From assembly GCF_036711975.1 (NCBI RefSeq), contig NC_091972.1, forward strand, positions 6,391,001 through 6,455,000: a stretch of DNA of 64,000 nt, read 5' to 3'. The notes beneath the pieces were generated by a model that ran no database searches, was not told the origin of the DNA, and was given only the letters and a program-made list of their open reading frames with translations. The position numbers and the translations under genes are program-made. Positions 35,402-47,475 of the stretch are shown here, one piece after another. The DNA comes from Onthophagus taurus (taxonomy: Eukaryota > Arthropoda > Insecta > Coleoptera > Scarabaeidae). Position 1 is the stretch's first letter. Each line of letters starts with the position of its first letter.

Positions 35402-38400
35402 ATGAGCGAAAGGATGAATAAGACGATTTTAGGGGCGGCGGCCGTAGCCCCACCGAAGCCGGTACCCATGAAGTTATTTGCTACATGGGAAGTTGATAGG
35501 ACACCCAGTAACTGTATCCCTAGGTAATAAAATTGATGAAAACAATACTTTTTTTTAAATTAGGTTTAGAAACCTTATTGATGATTTAAATACAATTTAT
35601 TTAACCGTATTAAAAGGAATCTTAATTGGATTTTTTATGGTTTAAAAGTGAGTAATGTTGATAGATTTAGGTATTTGTAAAAAGATTACTCATATAATCC
35701 ATTCTTTATTGTTCGTTTTAATTCGAAAAAAATATATATTAAGAACTTTTGGGGCCTTTATCCAATTCATTGTCGACATAACCTATACTTTATTTTGTAT
35801 TAGTTAAAATGTCAAAATTGACATTGTCATTTAAAGTGTCAATTGAAAAACTTAAAAGTAATTTTTATTATGAATATTAATTTCAAGTTCAAATTTGAAT
35901 ATGTTACATTGTTTAACGATTCAAATGCGGTTTTAAAAAATTCGATTTATTAAAAAAAACCTATCTTTTATTTTGTATTATTCAAAATGTCAAAATCGAA
36001 CTGTCATTTAAAGTGTCAATTTAAAAACTTATACGTATGTAGTTTCATGTGGGGGTGAATTCCTTCACAGCACTTAGGCCCCACCGGGCCCTTTGTACGT
36101 GCCCGATTTAGCCGCACGTCTCTCAAGATGGCTAAACCCAAATGATTCTAGTTCTAGGTCTAGTGTTAGCCAGTACTCTAGTCTAGTGTTAATTCGAGTT
36201 TTGCACTAGCACTAGAACTAACACAAGACCTAGAACTGGAAACATTCGGGTTTAGCCGCACGTCTCCCAAGACGGCTAAACCCGAATGATTCTAGTTCTA
36301 GGTCTTGTGTTAGTTCTAGTTTTGCACTAGCACTAGAACTAGCACAAGACCTAGAACAAGAATCATTCAGGTTTAACCTTCTTAAGAGACGCATGGCTAA
36401 ACGGAATGTTTCTAGTTCTAGTGTTAGTTTTAGTGCTAGTGTTAGTCTAGTTTTATTTGTTATTCAGCACTAGATTATTGTATATTTTGTCTTCATGATC
36501 GTGTCCCTTATTTCCGGTACGTCCTTTCCGCCACTTTATCGTGACGTTTTATATACATTAGCCTCCTCAAGTATCATAGCCTATCTGCTATCAATGCAGA
36601 TTACAACGTTTCATGCAAAACTGAAAAGTAATAATTTAAATAAAATCCTAAATTGATATGGATGGAAAACATCTGTTTTTGATTATTTTTAAGTGCTGTA
36701 GTTATAAATTACTGTTTGTTACTACATGTTGTTTGAAGTGTTTAAAATTATAATAATAAATCGCAAAGGAGGATGTTGCCAATATTAGAAAAGGGTGCAT
36801 AAAGGATGTTTCTCATTTTATTCAATTCCATTTTAAGCTTTGGCACATCCTTAGGTTTATAATTTAAACGGAATTGTTATAAACATTTTTTTGCTGTCAA
36901 TTATTGTTCGTAATTGTGAACAATAAAAAGTTTCAAATAAATCGTTTATTGCGTTGTAATTACATTATCGATTCAAAGTTTTTCTTCTCACTTTATAAAA
37001 AAAGAAAATTGCGCCGTTTATAAATAAAACGTACGATTAATTTCTAAAAGGGAACGACGGCGCAATTTTCAACGACCCACGTATTAAGCCCTTCACTCTT
37101 TCTACTAGAAAGAACAATAAAACCCCAGAGTTGTTTATTTCCTTCTTTCCCCCATGTCTAATTTAGACGTGATTCATTAAAAAGTTCTCTCATTCAGAGC
37201 CAGATTTATGACCTCGCATTTAAATATCAGCACTTTTAATTATAATTTAAACTCAAATTTTAATTGGTTTTTATTTATTTTCGTTACAGATTATGTTCTT
37301 TAACGTTAACTCGTTTGGAAGTACTTCGTCCGTTGGGTAACGACCTCTCCTCGATATCGATAGCCGTGAAAATGCAATCGAATAAACGAATCTTACGTTC
37401 GAACGAGTTCACTTTGCCTTCGAACGGACTGTTAGATACCGGCCTCGAATTGGCCTTCAGTCTTCAGTATCCGCACTTCCTGAAACGTGACGGCAATCAT
37501 CTCCACATTTTATTGCAACGTCGCAAACGTTACAAAAATCGCACGATGCTCGGTTTTAAAACGTTAGCGGAGGGCGTGATTCGAATGGATCAAGTATTAC
37601 AAAAACAAATGGATATTGATTTGGACTTGATGGCTGAGGGTGGTGGTAAAGAAAAAGCGTCATTTCCGGCCGCGCGGATTACGATTAGCCAGTTGAATTC
37701 GACGCCGGTTGATCAGGAACACAAAACGGAGAGGGATCGGGATTTCAGTGATGAGGAGGATGAGTTTAGTTCCGGTGAAGAAGAACCGGTGGATTTATCG
37801 GATTCGGAACCGTTGAGAAAATTACCACATACCAGGCATAATTTTAAGCAACGGTTTGTGTCGTTATTGAAGAAATTCCGAATGGCTGATACAGAAGAAG
37901 GTAATTTGTTGTGTTTAGTTATAATTTAAATGGTTTTTAATGATTGAGTGTAGCAAAACTAAGATGAATTTAGAGACGCAACATAATAATTCTTTAATAG
38001 GTGATACTATTTTTTTGTTTGCGAAACATAGTGGTTGACCTACATTAAACATTATGTTTGCATTGAAACTCGTGCAATTTTAATAGTGTTTGTGGATTTT
38101 GTTATAGCTTCCACGAAATAAACTCAGGTTATTCTATTAATTACTGCTGGAATGAAATGGAATACGAGCTATATCGAGCTATATGCGGGCCCTGTTTAGT
38201 TATTTTAATTATTTCCTCATGCATATACATAAGTGTCCTAGATAATGTACTCATTATGAACAACTTACAAAAATGTTGATAGCTGATAGTTGCGACCATC
38301 ATTGCGATAATTAAAAACAAATTAAAGACGTCATAAATTTTTTACTGTTATATTATTTGATCCGTTATAAAAATCGTTATTAACAAATCATTACAAAATC

Positions 38401-41400
38401 GATTTATAACAGAAAGAAAATATTGACAATGTAAATCTTGTTATTTGTTGTTTAGTTACACTAAAAAATTATATTGCGACGTGTTTACGTGAAAAGGAAA
38501 CGTGATATAAATCATGCGAGATTTGTTCTAATAATGAATCACGATGAATAACTGAATTTTAAGTCGGCAATTAATTTTCTAAAACAAATTATCATCGATA
38601 ATTGTTAATAATTCGTGCAGGTGTGATTGATAAACACACCGTTCTTTTGGAGTACACTCAAAAATATCTAAACCAAGGTCCAAAAACATAAAACATTTGG
38701 TGTGGATGCCAAAAGACACGTATTTATTAATAAACCCGAACGCATTCTGTATTTTAAATTACTATTCTCGTCAATTCTCTTATCAAATAATGTAATAATC
38801 CACGATGAGTAATTTTTTGTTTAAATAATAAATAAATTGTAAGAGGAGACGATAAATTATTTACTATGAGTTGAGTGATTACTCTAGTAAGTCATTTTCT
38901 GTTGCTTCGCCCCCTTCGTTAAAGATAAACAATCGTAAAACTTAGTTTATCGCTCGGTAAATCAAAGAGTAAAGATAACCTTTATTGTTTCGGCTCAACC
39001 ACTGGGTTTTTTTATGAACCAATCTTTCTCACTGAAATATTTTGGCTGAAACCTCCTAAAATATCTATTCGATGAATCATCAGTGATGAAAGTGAGTTTG
39101 GAAAAATTCTTGTTGTTAAAAACAATTTATTCTTTAATAAAATTGAAATGTATTAGGTTATAATTATAGTCCAAATAATAATTTTTCTTGTACAAGCCGT
39201 AATCTCGTACCAGACGCGTACCAAAACCATTTTGAACGCTTTATAGTAGCATATTGTGTTGTGACATCCATTGTTGGTTGAGATTCGGCGAATTAGACGG
39301 CCAAACATCTTTGCACCAAAAGCCAGAAACAGCTCTCCATAAATAGTGATAGATAGATTATTTATTGTGTTATTAAGAAAGACTTCTCTAACACACAACA
39401 TTTATTACATTATTGAAAAAAAATCACTCTTAGAATAAAACCAAAAAAACTTGAATAGATTTAACAAAACAAAAAATCGGATAATAATAATTACAAGTAA
39501 TAATGATACTAATTTTAAATAATTATTGAAAAAAATCACTCTTAAAAGCAATCATCAAATGTAAAAATCGCCTGAGAAAAGTACAAAACAAAAAAAAACT
39601 CGTATAGATTTAACAAAACAAAAAATCGGATTTAAAATAATTACAAGAACAATGAACCTGAAGAGATGTGACTCATATACCTTTATACGTAGTTTATTCT
39701 AGGTCATGTTTTCGTTATTTATACCGATGTCGGTAGCGATGAGTTTCTAATTTCTCCTCGCGCTCTTTGTGTTTGTTGGAAAATGTGGTGCAACATCGTA
39801 GATCCAATTTTCAAGTTAGGTTTCTATTTTTATAACAAAAACGAGATAATAGTCATATCACGATGTAAATATGTACAGCAATTATAAATTGTCGCGTTGC
39901 TTAACGTCGGGTATCGTCATTTTGAAATGTTTCAATTTGTTAGTTTGGTCAAGTCGATTAACTTGTTGTTTCAATAAGGCGGAATAGACATTATCAATTA
40001 CGTTGGAAATAGTTGTTGTGTTGTTATTTACACAAACATCAATTAAATAGTAAATATCAAAACATATTTAATTTAAATATTTAATAATTGTTTTTTACAG
40101 GTAGAACAGCTGCTTTACCAAATCCAAGCGATATCCAAGCACTTTTCCAAGAATTAGAATCGTTAAGTTGCGATGATGATTCTCCTGGTGAACAGGATAC
40201 GATGTCTATATCGAGTACTCCAAAGCCAAGTTTGAGACCGTTTTTCAGTAGTAGTCGAAGTTTATTGGATACCCCGGGTGGTACACATCAAGAATTGGAG
40301 CAACGTTCCGGTGACGATAAGAATTGTTCTGGAAGCGATGGAAATGCGGATCTTTGCGGTACCGATTACGAGGCTCAAAGTGATCCTCAAACAGGATCTC
40401 CGCCCAGGGATAGAAATATTCTTAAATTTCGTGGCGCAACCGATATCGATAATTTAACGGAAATCATGGAGAGGAAGACTAAATTGTTTAGGACAAGCGC
40501 TTCCGTTACGAAAAAGAAACATTCTCTTAGTGCTTCTAGTAGTGATCAACAAGGGCCTGGAAGTACTAGTCCAGAAACTATTACGGTAAGTTTTTATCGT
40601 CCGTAATTATAAAAAATACATTTTTTGAACGAATTTAACTCAATTTCCAGAATCCAAAATAATCTTGTTACTTCAACGTCTATTTTGAAATCTAATCTAA
40701 CCTACTAAACAGTTTATGGATTATAATTTTTGTTAATGATCTTATTAGAACATTAATTTTTTCCAAAAATAATATTTATTTCATTAATGTCCTTTAAAAT
40801 TGAAAAACGAGTCATGGCTTTTTACATTGAATTTTATTGATTTATTGAGTTTGATAAAAATAATCTAAAACCCGCCTTCGTAATCTTTTAATAATTCACA
40901 CCGACGTCGACGGTTTTAGCTCAACTACCGATCGTATCATGTCATTGATTTCTATTTCTGCCCCCTGAAAGGTCAAAAGCCTCTGGAAAAAGAGGGTGTA
41001 TTAACCCAACCCGTATTTCTCATTTTAATTGTGTTAATTTATCGTGAAAAAAAATCTGTTTTTGTTTAATTTCGTGGTTTATTACTTTACCTACTTTGTT
41101 TATCAAAAACAAGTAGCGCGAAAACATAATATACTAAAACCAAGTTTATTGCCTGCTTTTTTTTTATTAAAACAATTTTTGTTTACAACACCATATTTTT
41201 ATTAATTCTTTTGTAGGCCAGAAAAGTTTTTTTGGAGCAAGTATCCCGTATACTTCCAATAGAAGAAGCGATTCTCCCAGACTGTGTAGTATTAATATCC
41301 GGTCCAGAGCCACAAGCAACGTCTTTAGTACCACGTTTAGCGCCGCTTCACCGGATCTTCCAACCGACATCCGCTCCGGAAGGTCGTGCCGTAATTACTA

Positions 41401-42654
41401 CGCTTTTCAGCAAGATCCAAAAGTATTGTAATACCTGTGCCAAGCTCTCGAACCCCGTAAAACTCCTTTTAATCGGCGGCGATCATCTCGTCGGTTGGGC
41501 TTTACGTCCGTACGTTGATTTAATGTCAACAAAACCTCCAGATTGGCTCAATTACATCAAATTTTATATAGTTCCTTTTCCAAGTAGTAGCGTGGCGAGA
41601 CATTTAGCTACTTTAGATTCTGGATACGGCGCTTTATTTCCTCCGGATCAAGATTTAAAATTGGACGAATTATCGAATCGTATCCAAAGATACTTGGCAA
41701 CTCCAACAACGAACGCACCAACGGCTCAGCTTCCTTTAGCCGAGGCAATGTTGAACTGTCAAGACGATTCGATGCAACAATTCGTGCCATTCGTAAATGA
41801 AGTTAGAGTTGGACCATCGGATTCCGCTTTATCCATATCCGTTGATTTGGAGGATCTCATGTGTTCTAGTCCGCCGGCTCCGCCCCCGGCACTTACGCCC
41901 CCATCTTCGCCAAATGTACAAACGCGCGAGTCACCGTGGGAGCCATTAGAACTTCAAGTTGATTATTGGCAATTACCAAGATCGAGCGAGAAGACTGATA
42001 AAAATAAACAGGACGGGAAGACATCACTTAAAGCTTTATTCCGGGGATTACAAGCTACCCCTGGATTGAGTTTGACGATGCATTTGGCTAGTAAAGAAAA
42101 GAAACAGAAAATTATGCGGTTAGGTAAAAAGAAGGAGAGAGAATTGGAAGCTAAGAGTCAGTGTGTTGATGGTATATCACGATTAATTTGTTCTGCAAGG
42201 GCTTCGCATACATCACCAATGAGAGGTAAATTTAAAAAAATCATAAATTTATGATTAGTACAATACATAAATATTAATGTGTCATGTAAATGAACTCATT
42301 TTTCCAAGTAATGCATTCCACATTACTTTTATAGAAATTTCTAAACGGTATGAATATGAATCACATGTTGTTCCAGTTTGCTTTAGTTTGCTTATTCAAC
42401 TGTTGACCTTGACAGCTTGATTCAATTTACATGTGTTTCATGTTAATCACTTTAGTAAAGTGAGAAAACTACATAAAAAGAATAATTTTTTTATTGTAAA
42501 TTTATCGTTATTAATATCTTAATTTGTTTTAGTATTAATTGATGGAGCAGAATGGACAGGAGTAAAGTTCTTCCAATTGAGTTCGACGTGGCAGACGCAT
42601 GTTAAACAGTTATCGGTAGCCCTTGTAGGTGTACCATTAGCATGTGCTGACTAG
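35402..42654 (+). CDS. Phosphofurin acidic cluster sorting protein (PACS)
   Basis: Cytosolic sorting adaptor that retrieves cargo with phosphorylated acidic clusters to the TGN and links ER with mitochondria. Five exons (35402-35523, 37290-37900, 40101-40585, 41217-42225, 42533-42654) give 782 residues. The N-terminus is MKLFATWEVDRTP; the cargo-binding furin-binding region follows (LTLTRLEVL; LAFSLQYPHFLKRDGNHLHILLQRRKRYKNRT). An acidic cluster (SDEEDEFSSGEEEPVDLSDSE) is the usual autoregulatory region. Exon 4 has the PACS C-terminal domain (KLLLIGGDHLVGWALRPYVD; YIKFYIVPFPSSSVARHLA) and a Pro-rich loop. The last exon gives GAEWTGVKFFQLS. Introns 1 and 2 are long (1.8 and 2.2 kb) and hold repeats. 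Confidence 0.94.
35781..36035. repeat. Pair of about 80-bp direct repeats in PACS intron 1
   Basis: Copies at 35,781-35,863 and 35,959-36,035 share ACCTAT, TTTATTTTGTATTA, AAAATGTCAAAAT and GTCATTTAAAGTGTCAATT in order, separated by about 95 bp. No coding content. Confidence 0.75.
36102..36490. repeat. CTAG-rich tandem palindromes in PACS intron 1
   Basis: Two units of about 135 bp, each with GTTTAGCCGCACGTCTC, a TGATTCTAGTTCTAGG block, TTTTGCACTAGCACTAGAAC and ACACAAGACCTAGAAC. Within each unit the CTAG-rich arms are inverted copies, so each unit can fold into a long hairpin. A third partial unit ends with TTGTTATTCAGCAC, as in the copy at 1,791-1,880. Confidence 0.85.
39411..39650. repeat. 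Tandem duplicate in PACS intron 2
   Basis: TATTGAAAAAAAATCACTCT at 39,411 recurs at 39,534, and TAGATTTAACAAAACAAAAA followed by ATCGGAT also occurs twice. Spacing differs because the second copy carries about 30 extra bases. The rest of the intron (37,901-40,100) shows no gene. Confidence 0.7.
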
Positions 42655-43541
42655 TAATTATATAAAATAAAGGAGAAAACCCTCGACAATACTCGCTCAA
42701 CTTTCTCGTGTGTATTTAGACTGCGCTACGCACTGTGTGTTATTAAACGTTATAATAATAAATGTGATAATAATAAATTTAGCTGTTTGCTGAGCACTTT
42801 TTGTATCTTGCGATGAGAAGGAAAAAAAAAAACATTTTGAATTGAAAGTCGGATTACAAATAAAATTAAAATACAAATGCCATCGATAAGACTGAGGAAC
42901 TTCCTGAACGAATACAAAAATAAACTAATACTTATGTATTGAAACAATTACTCACCAAATTACAAAAATAATAAACTGGAAAAGATTTTGAAACGTTGGA
43001 AGTGAAGTCGTCCTGTATTTGCACTGTAGAAGGACATAATATATTGCGATGTTCTGTGATTGTAGCAGCTCATTCCAGGTTTGGAGCGCGGTTTTATAAG
43101 GGATGCTTTTAGATGGAGAAACTCGCGCCCCAAAAACCAAAGACGTATTTATGAGTAGCTTATAGATGCAATATTTGACATGTTAGTACTGTTTTATTAT
43201 TAAGAAACGTATATATACATTACATAAAAAGTGCGTGTTTTTATTATTATTTTTTTAATTCGAAATGATCCTATTTACGTTTTTCGTTTCTTTATTTTTA
43301 TTAATTTTTTTTTTCAAGTTATTGTAATAATTAATAATGAGCTTTATCATTTTATTTTTCAAATTAAATAACGTGTTATTAGTATTTTTTTTCAACATTG
43401 TTTTTTTCTGTGATTTGTATTCAATTCGAAATAAAGTATTTATTTTTACAATTATAAAAAATAATCTTTTTAAATTAATTTATTTTCTAAAAAATTTTCG
43501 CAAAAATGTACATATTCTATTCTACAGCTATAATATTTTTT
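42655..43541. other. Tail-to-tail spacer, PACS and Atg6
   Basis: About 890 bp. Starts with the PACS 3' UTR (ATAAAATAAAG near 42,662). The rest is AT-rich with poly-T runs and small unsupported frames; nothing recognised. Confidence 0.4.
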
Positions 43542-45033
43542 TTAGAGGGTAACATCTTCTTGGTCTTTAAATTGCAAGGAAACCCAAGCGAGAGTCCATT
43601 TTAAATTCGTTAACATAAACTTAAGTGCTTTTGTCCATTGTTCTTCAGAGTTAAATTGTATCCTAAAATTAATTTTTAATTTAAATCTTAATTCATATAT
43701 ACAAAAAAATTACTTTATTGAATAACTAGCATTGGCATCTTCAATTTTACCCTTACTCATTCTATAAGGGATAATAAATTCTGTATCAAGCTGTTCCACT
43801 TTTTCCTTAAACTGTTGTAAACAATCTAAAAAAGCTGTCATTCCAGCATCAAATTTGGTATCCCATAAAAATCTAAAACCACCAGATCCATATAAAGGGA
43901 GTTCTTTTTGATCGGCTAAAACCTTTAAAAAAATATTAATTTAATTCCTTTTTGAATCATATATTATTACCTCTATATAAGAATGATTTCCATATGGTAC
44001 TAATTTATATTTTTCAAAATTCAAATTAATTTTTCTTGTTAGTGCAGTTAATAATAAAGCAATTTGTCCCCATGCTGCATTAATTTCAGACCATTCCACT
44101 GGGACAGAAGGTAATCTACCTAATCTAAAATTATTTATCGTACCAAAATGACCAGAATGCCAAATATGGAATGTAGCATTAAATACGTTTGTATTAGTTA
44201 ATTTTTCTAATTGCGTTTGAGTATACTGCAATTGTCTTTCTAAGGACTTGTATTCATCATCTGTATCATCATAATCTTCCCGATGTGTTATATACTCCTC
44301 CCAATAATTATTTTCTTCTTTAGCCAACTCTTTGGCTTTTAATTCTTCCTCTTTAATAGCTTCCAAAGTTAATTTTTCTTCTTGTTCTAAAGCATCCAAC
44401 TCTTCCATCAATCTCTTCTCTTCACTTGTAACATCTTCTAATTCTTTTTGTAACTCACTTAATGAAGGTTCTTTTGTATCCTTCTCCAATCTAAATTAAA
44501 AAAATCAAAAATAACCCAACAAGCAACAAAATAAACGCAATTTCTTTAATTACTTATTATAATATTTAGTAAAATCCTCACAATCAGTTTGAACTAATTG
44601 TATTTGTTGCTCCAAAAGTTGTAAGACAGAATCAGTACATTCATCACAAAGAGGATGATCAATAAAAGAATTGTCTGAAACAAGATCAAAAAGAACAGCT
44701 CTAACTCGCATTTTATGACTTAAAGTTTCCATTTCAACTTCACGCCCATCAGATATCAACATAAAACCTGTGGCTCCATTTCCTGAGTCAGATAATCGAC
44801 ATGGATGAACATAATGATCAAAACTGGTCGCCTGGGACTCAAGATCCACATCAGGAACCGATGAAATCGGTACTAGAAATTAAGCAATTAAAAAAAATAC
44901 CTCATCGTCAAAGTAACTTACGAGTTAATTCCGCGAATATATGCTCGCTGAAGGAATCTAAAGATTCGTCCAACCTTAAAGGTTGTAAACAGTGTTGGCA
45001 CTTGAAATAAACGAGAATTTTATCATCTGCCAT
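43542..45033 (-). CDS. Atg6: Beclin-1 (autophagy protein 6)
   Basis: Core subunit of the class III PI3-kinase (Vps34) complexes in autophagy and endosomal sorting. Exons 45033-44922, 44872-44554, 44490-43971, 43922-43714 and 43662-43542 give 426 residues. The N-terminus has a CxxC pair (CQHC). A BH3-like segment reads [21 protein letters not shown], followed by the conserved [11 protein letters not shown] long coiled coil spans roughly residues 120-235. The membrane-binding evolutionarily conserved domain follows: [36 protein letters not shown] and [14 protein letters not shown]. All expected parts are present. Divergent from SRP14 with about 470 bp between. Confidence 0.97.
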
Positions 45034-45501
45034 TTTACTTCAATTTGAAATAAGTTATTTTAATAAATAATTGGTTAAATTAACATTAATATTGCTTATT
45101 TAAATAGGAAATGAAAAATAAAATAAGAATCGCTTTGACAAATTTTGACAGTTCACAATAACACAAGGGATCAGCTGTTTGTGTTAAGTTAGTTTAATGA
45201 GAACCTTAAAAATAGAAAGTTACTAAGAAAATACAAATAAATTTATTTATTAGATTTTTAGAAAATATTTAAAGGGATTTGTTCATAAAATTAATCTTAA
45301 TTGTAATAATTGTGTTGATTAAATAATATTTGTACTGGATTACTTTTTAAGTAGTAAAATTAATTTTTGTTTAGTGACTTTTCTCATTACTTGATAACTT
45401 CCAAAACAAAACGTGGAAGTGAACAGAACATATTTTTCACAAATTATAAATTATTTTATGTTTAAAATAGTGAATTTATCAATAATTTAAACTAATAAAG
45501 T
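45034..45501. promoter_or_regulatory. Divergent promoter region of Atg6 and SRP14
   Basis: 470 bp, AT-rich. Contains a GGGATCAGCTGTTTGTG E-box/palindrome near 45,168-45,184 and the complementary motifs AATTTTGACAGTT. No TATA box seen. Confidence 0.4.
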
Positions 45502-45955
45502 ATGGTTTTATTAGAGAATGACGTCGTAAGTACTATCGAAGATAACCTAACAAAAACAACCTAACCTATCATTTATTTTAGTTTTTAACTGAATTGACCA
45601 AGTTATTTCAAAAAGCGAGACAAACCGGGTCTGTTATGATGACTTTTAAACGATGTAAGATATAATAAGACATATAGCTTTTACCTTTAATTATAAGTAA
45701 AATAAAATGAATTAAATTATAATTATAGATGATGGTTATGATAAACCAATACCAAGGCGTGGAAATCCTCCACTTCCAGAACCACAGGAACACATGTGCA
45801 TAGTTAGAGCGAAATCTAGGACAAAGAAAATCTCCACTGTCATTCATCAAAAAGATATCAATAAATTTCAGGTTGCTTATAGCAGTTTATTGAAGGGTAA
45901 TTTAGATGGATTGAAGAAATTGAAGAAACCGAAAGCTAAAAGTAAAGCGGAATAA
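45502..45955 (+). CDS. Srp14: Signal recognition particle 14 kDa protein
   Basis: Alu-domain subunit of the signal recognition particle; with SRP9 it slows translation during ER targeting. Exons 45502-45525, 45582-45654 and 45729-45955 give 107 residues, the family size. Blocks: MVLLEND, FLTELTKLFQKARQTGSVMMTFKR, YDGYDKPIPRR, KKISTVIHQKDINKFQVAYSSLLKGNLDGLKK and a Lys-rich tail. The first exon codes only eight residues and ends in a clean GTAAGT donor, so the gene is easily missed by frame-based scans. Confidence 0.95.
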
Positions 45956-46319
45956 GATAAGTGAAAGGATTTGAAAAAGATCGGGGTGAAATGCGTTTTA
46001 GAATTAAGATTTTTTTTGTATGTTATGGAAGATTTTTTTAAGTTATGTTTAATGAAAAAAATAAATCATATTTTGAGAACCTTAATTTAAGTAATTAATT
46101 AAAAATTATTCATCAAATAATCTTAATTTTAAATTGATTTTGTTAAAGCGCCCTCTTTTATTAAAATGGCAAACATTCAAGTTTAAACGTCATTTAACAG
46201 ATGTCACAAGTACATTTATAAGTTAAATTTTCGTTTTCTAAATTTTGTTTATTAATATTAAGAAAATAAGAAAATAACAACTATATTCCTCTATCTTCAT
46301 CCCCGTAGCGCTGTAAGGA

Positions 46320-46612
46320 TGCGATTAATTACCTGGCAATGAAATAAACAAATAGAGAACCGGCTGCTGGCAGTTGGAATGGATTTCTGGAGAAGAGCAC
46401 CTGGCAAGACTCAACTAGATCGGGTGCGAAATACCGACGAAGTCCAAAGAAGACAGCTCCAATGGTACGGCCACATTCAAAGAATGGGTCTAGGAAGAAT
46501 CCCGAAGAAAGCGATGTGATGGAGTCTAACAGAAAGAAGAAGTAAGGGATGCCTAAAAACGACATGGGCATGAAAGGACCGCAAAGGTCTCCTTATATAT
46601 ATATATATATAT
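46320..46612 (+). mobile_element. LINE 3' fragment with (TA)n tail
   Basis: Plus-strand translation gives a LINE C-terminus: MDFWRRAPGKTQLDRVRN, then RRQLQWYGHIQRMGLGRIPKKAM, followed by (TA)n at 46,593-46,612. Stops interrupt it. This C-terminal signature is very common in insect LINEs. Confidence 0.8.
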
Positions 46613-46679
46613 AATACTTTTTATGTTATTTTTCTTATATGTATAAAAAATTTGGGTAAACTCCAAATTTATATCTAAT

Positions 46680-47300
46680 TGAGTAATTTGATTGTAGACA
46701 ACGGGGCGTATATTTGCCGCAAAAGGAAGTCAATTTACGATGATTGATATTTCCTTTCGTGCGGGTCCGATATCAGCCGTTGTAGCTTCGATGGTTGGGC
46801 CCCGTGACTGGGCATTCGACGCCGCCACGAGTTTCCTGCCGCGATCGCTCTCGAATCCCGTTTAAAATTTCAAATCGACCCTGGAGTACAGAGAAATGAC
46901 CGATCGCCTTATTAAAATGCTGTATACCGGGGCAATTTAGCCCCGGTAATGATGACGATCCAGTTATTTTTAACGTATGATAGTAACTGGTAAATGGTCG
47001 GACTACCACATACGTCATATAAAGAGGATTGTTCCTTTCGATCCGTTTTTTAAACCATCATCAACTATTTTTATTTAAAGAGGAAATTTTTTTAAATTTT
47101 TATGTAAGAATCGATGTGTCCGAATGAAGACTGCGGGATGTAAGTCTCCTGCTGCGATGACGAATTGAGAGGTCAATCTTGAACGTGACTTGCACCATCG
47201 AATGAGAAAACCTGACGAAAACTGACAATGGATCCAACCCCGGAGTCGTTTAAAATCACCTCCTGTACCTTCACATCACTATTTCCAGGTCAAATGTGGT
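46680..47300. other. GC-rich non-coding island
   Basis: Clearly GC-richer than flanks, with CpG-containing words such as GGGCATTCGACGCCGCC and GCCGCGATCGCTCTCGAA. It also holds GGGGCAATTTAGCCCC, a 16-base near-palindrome at 46,929-46,944. Frames are short on both strands. Candidate conserved regulatory DNA. Confidence 0.4.
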
Positions 47301-47356
47301 AGGTAAAACATACTTTTTTAAAATATTATAAAAGTACAAATAAGTTTCCGAACTTT

Positions 47357-47475
47357 TTATTCAAAATATTGTGTATCACTAGCCATTACTGTTTCCCATC
47401 TTTTTGGCAGCATTGGAATACCAGGTTGGAAGAACTCTTCATCTTTTGGCTGTCCATGAATCGACCCAATTTTTA
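47357..47475 (-). mobile_element. Mariner transposase C-terminal scrap
   Basis: Minus-strand FFQPGIPMLPKRWETVMASDTQYFE-like residues match the typical mariner C-terminus (FFxxGIxxLxxRWxxCxxxxGxYxE) and end in a stop. Nothing of the catalytic domain is nearby. Confidence 0.7.
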
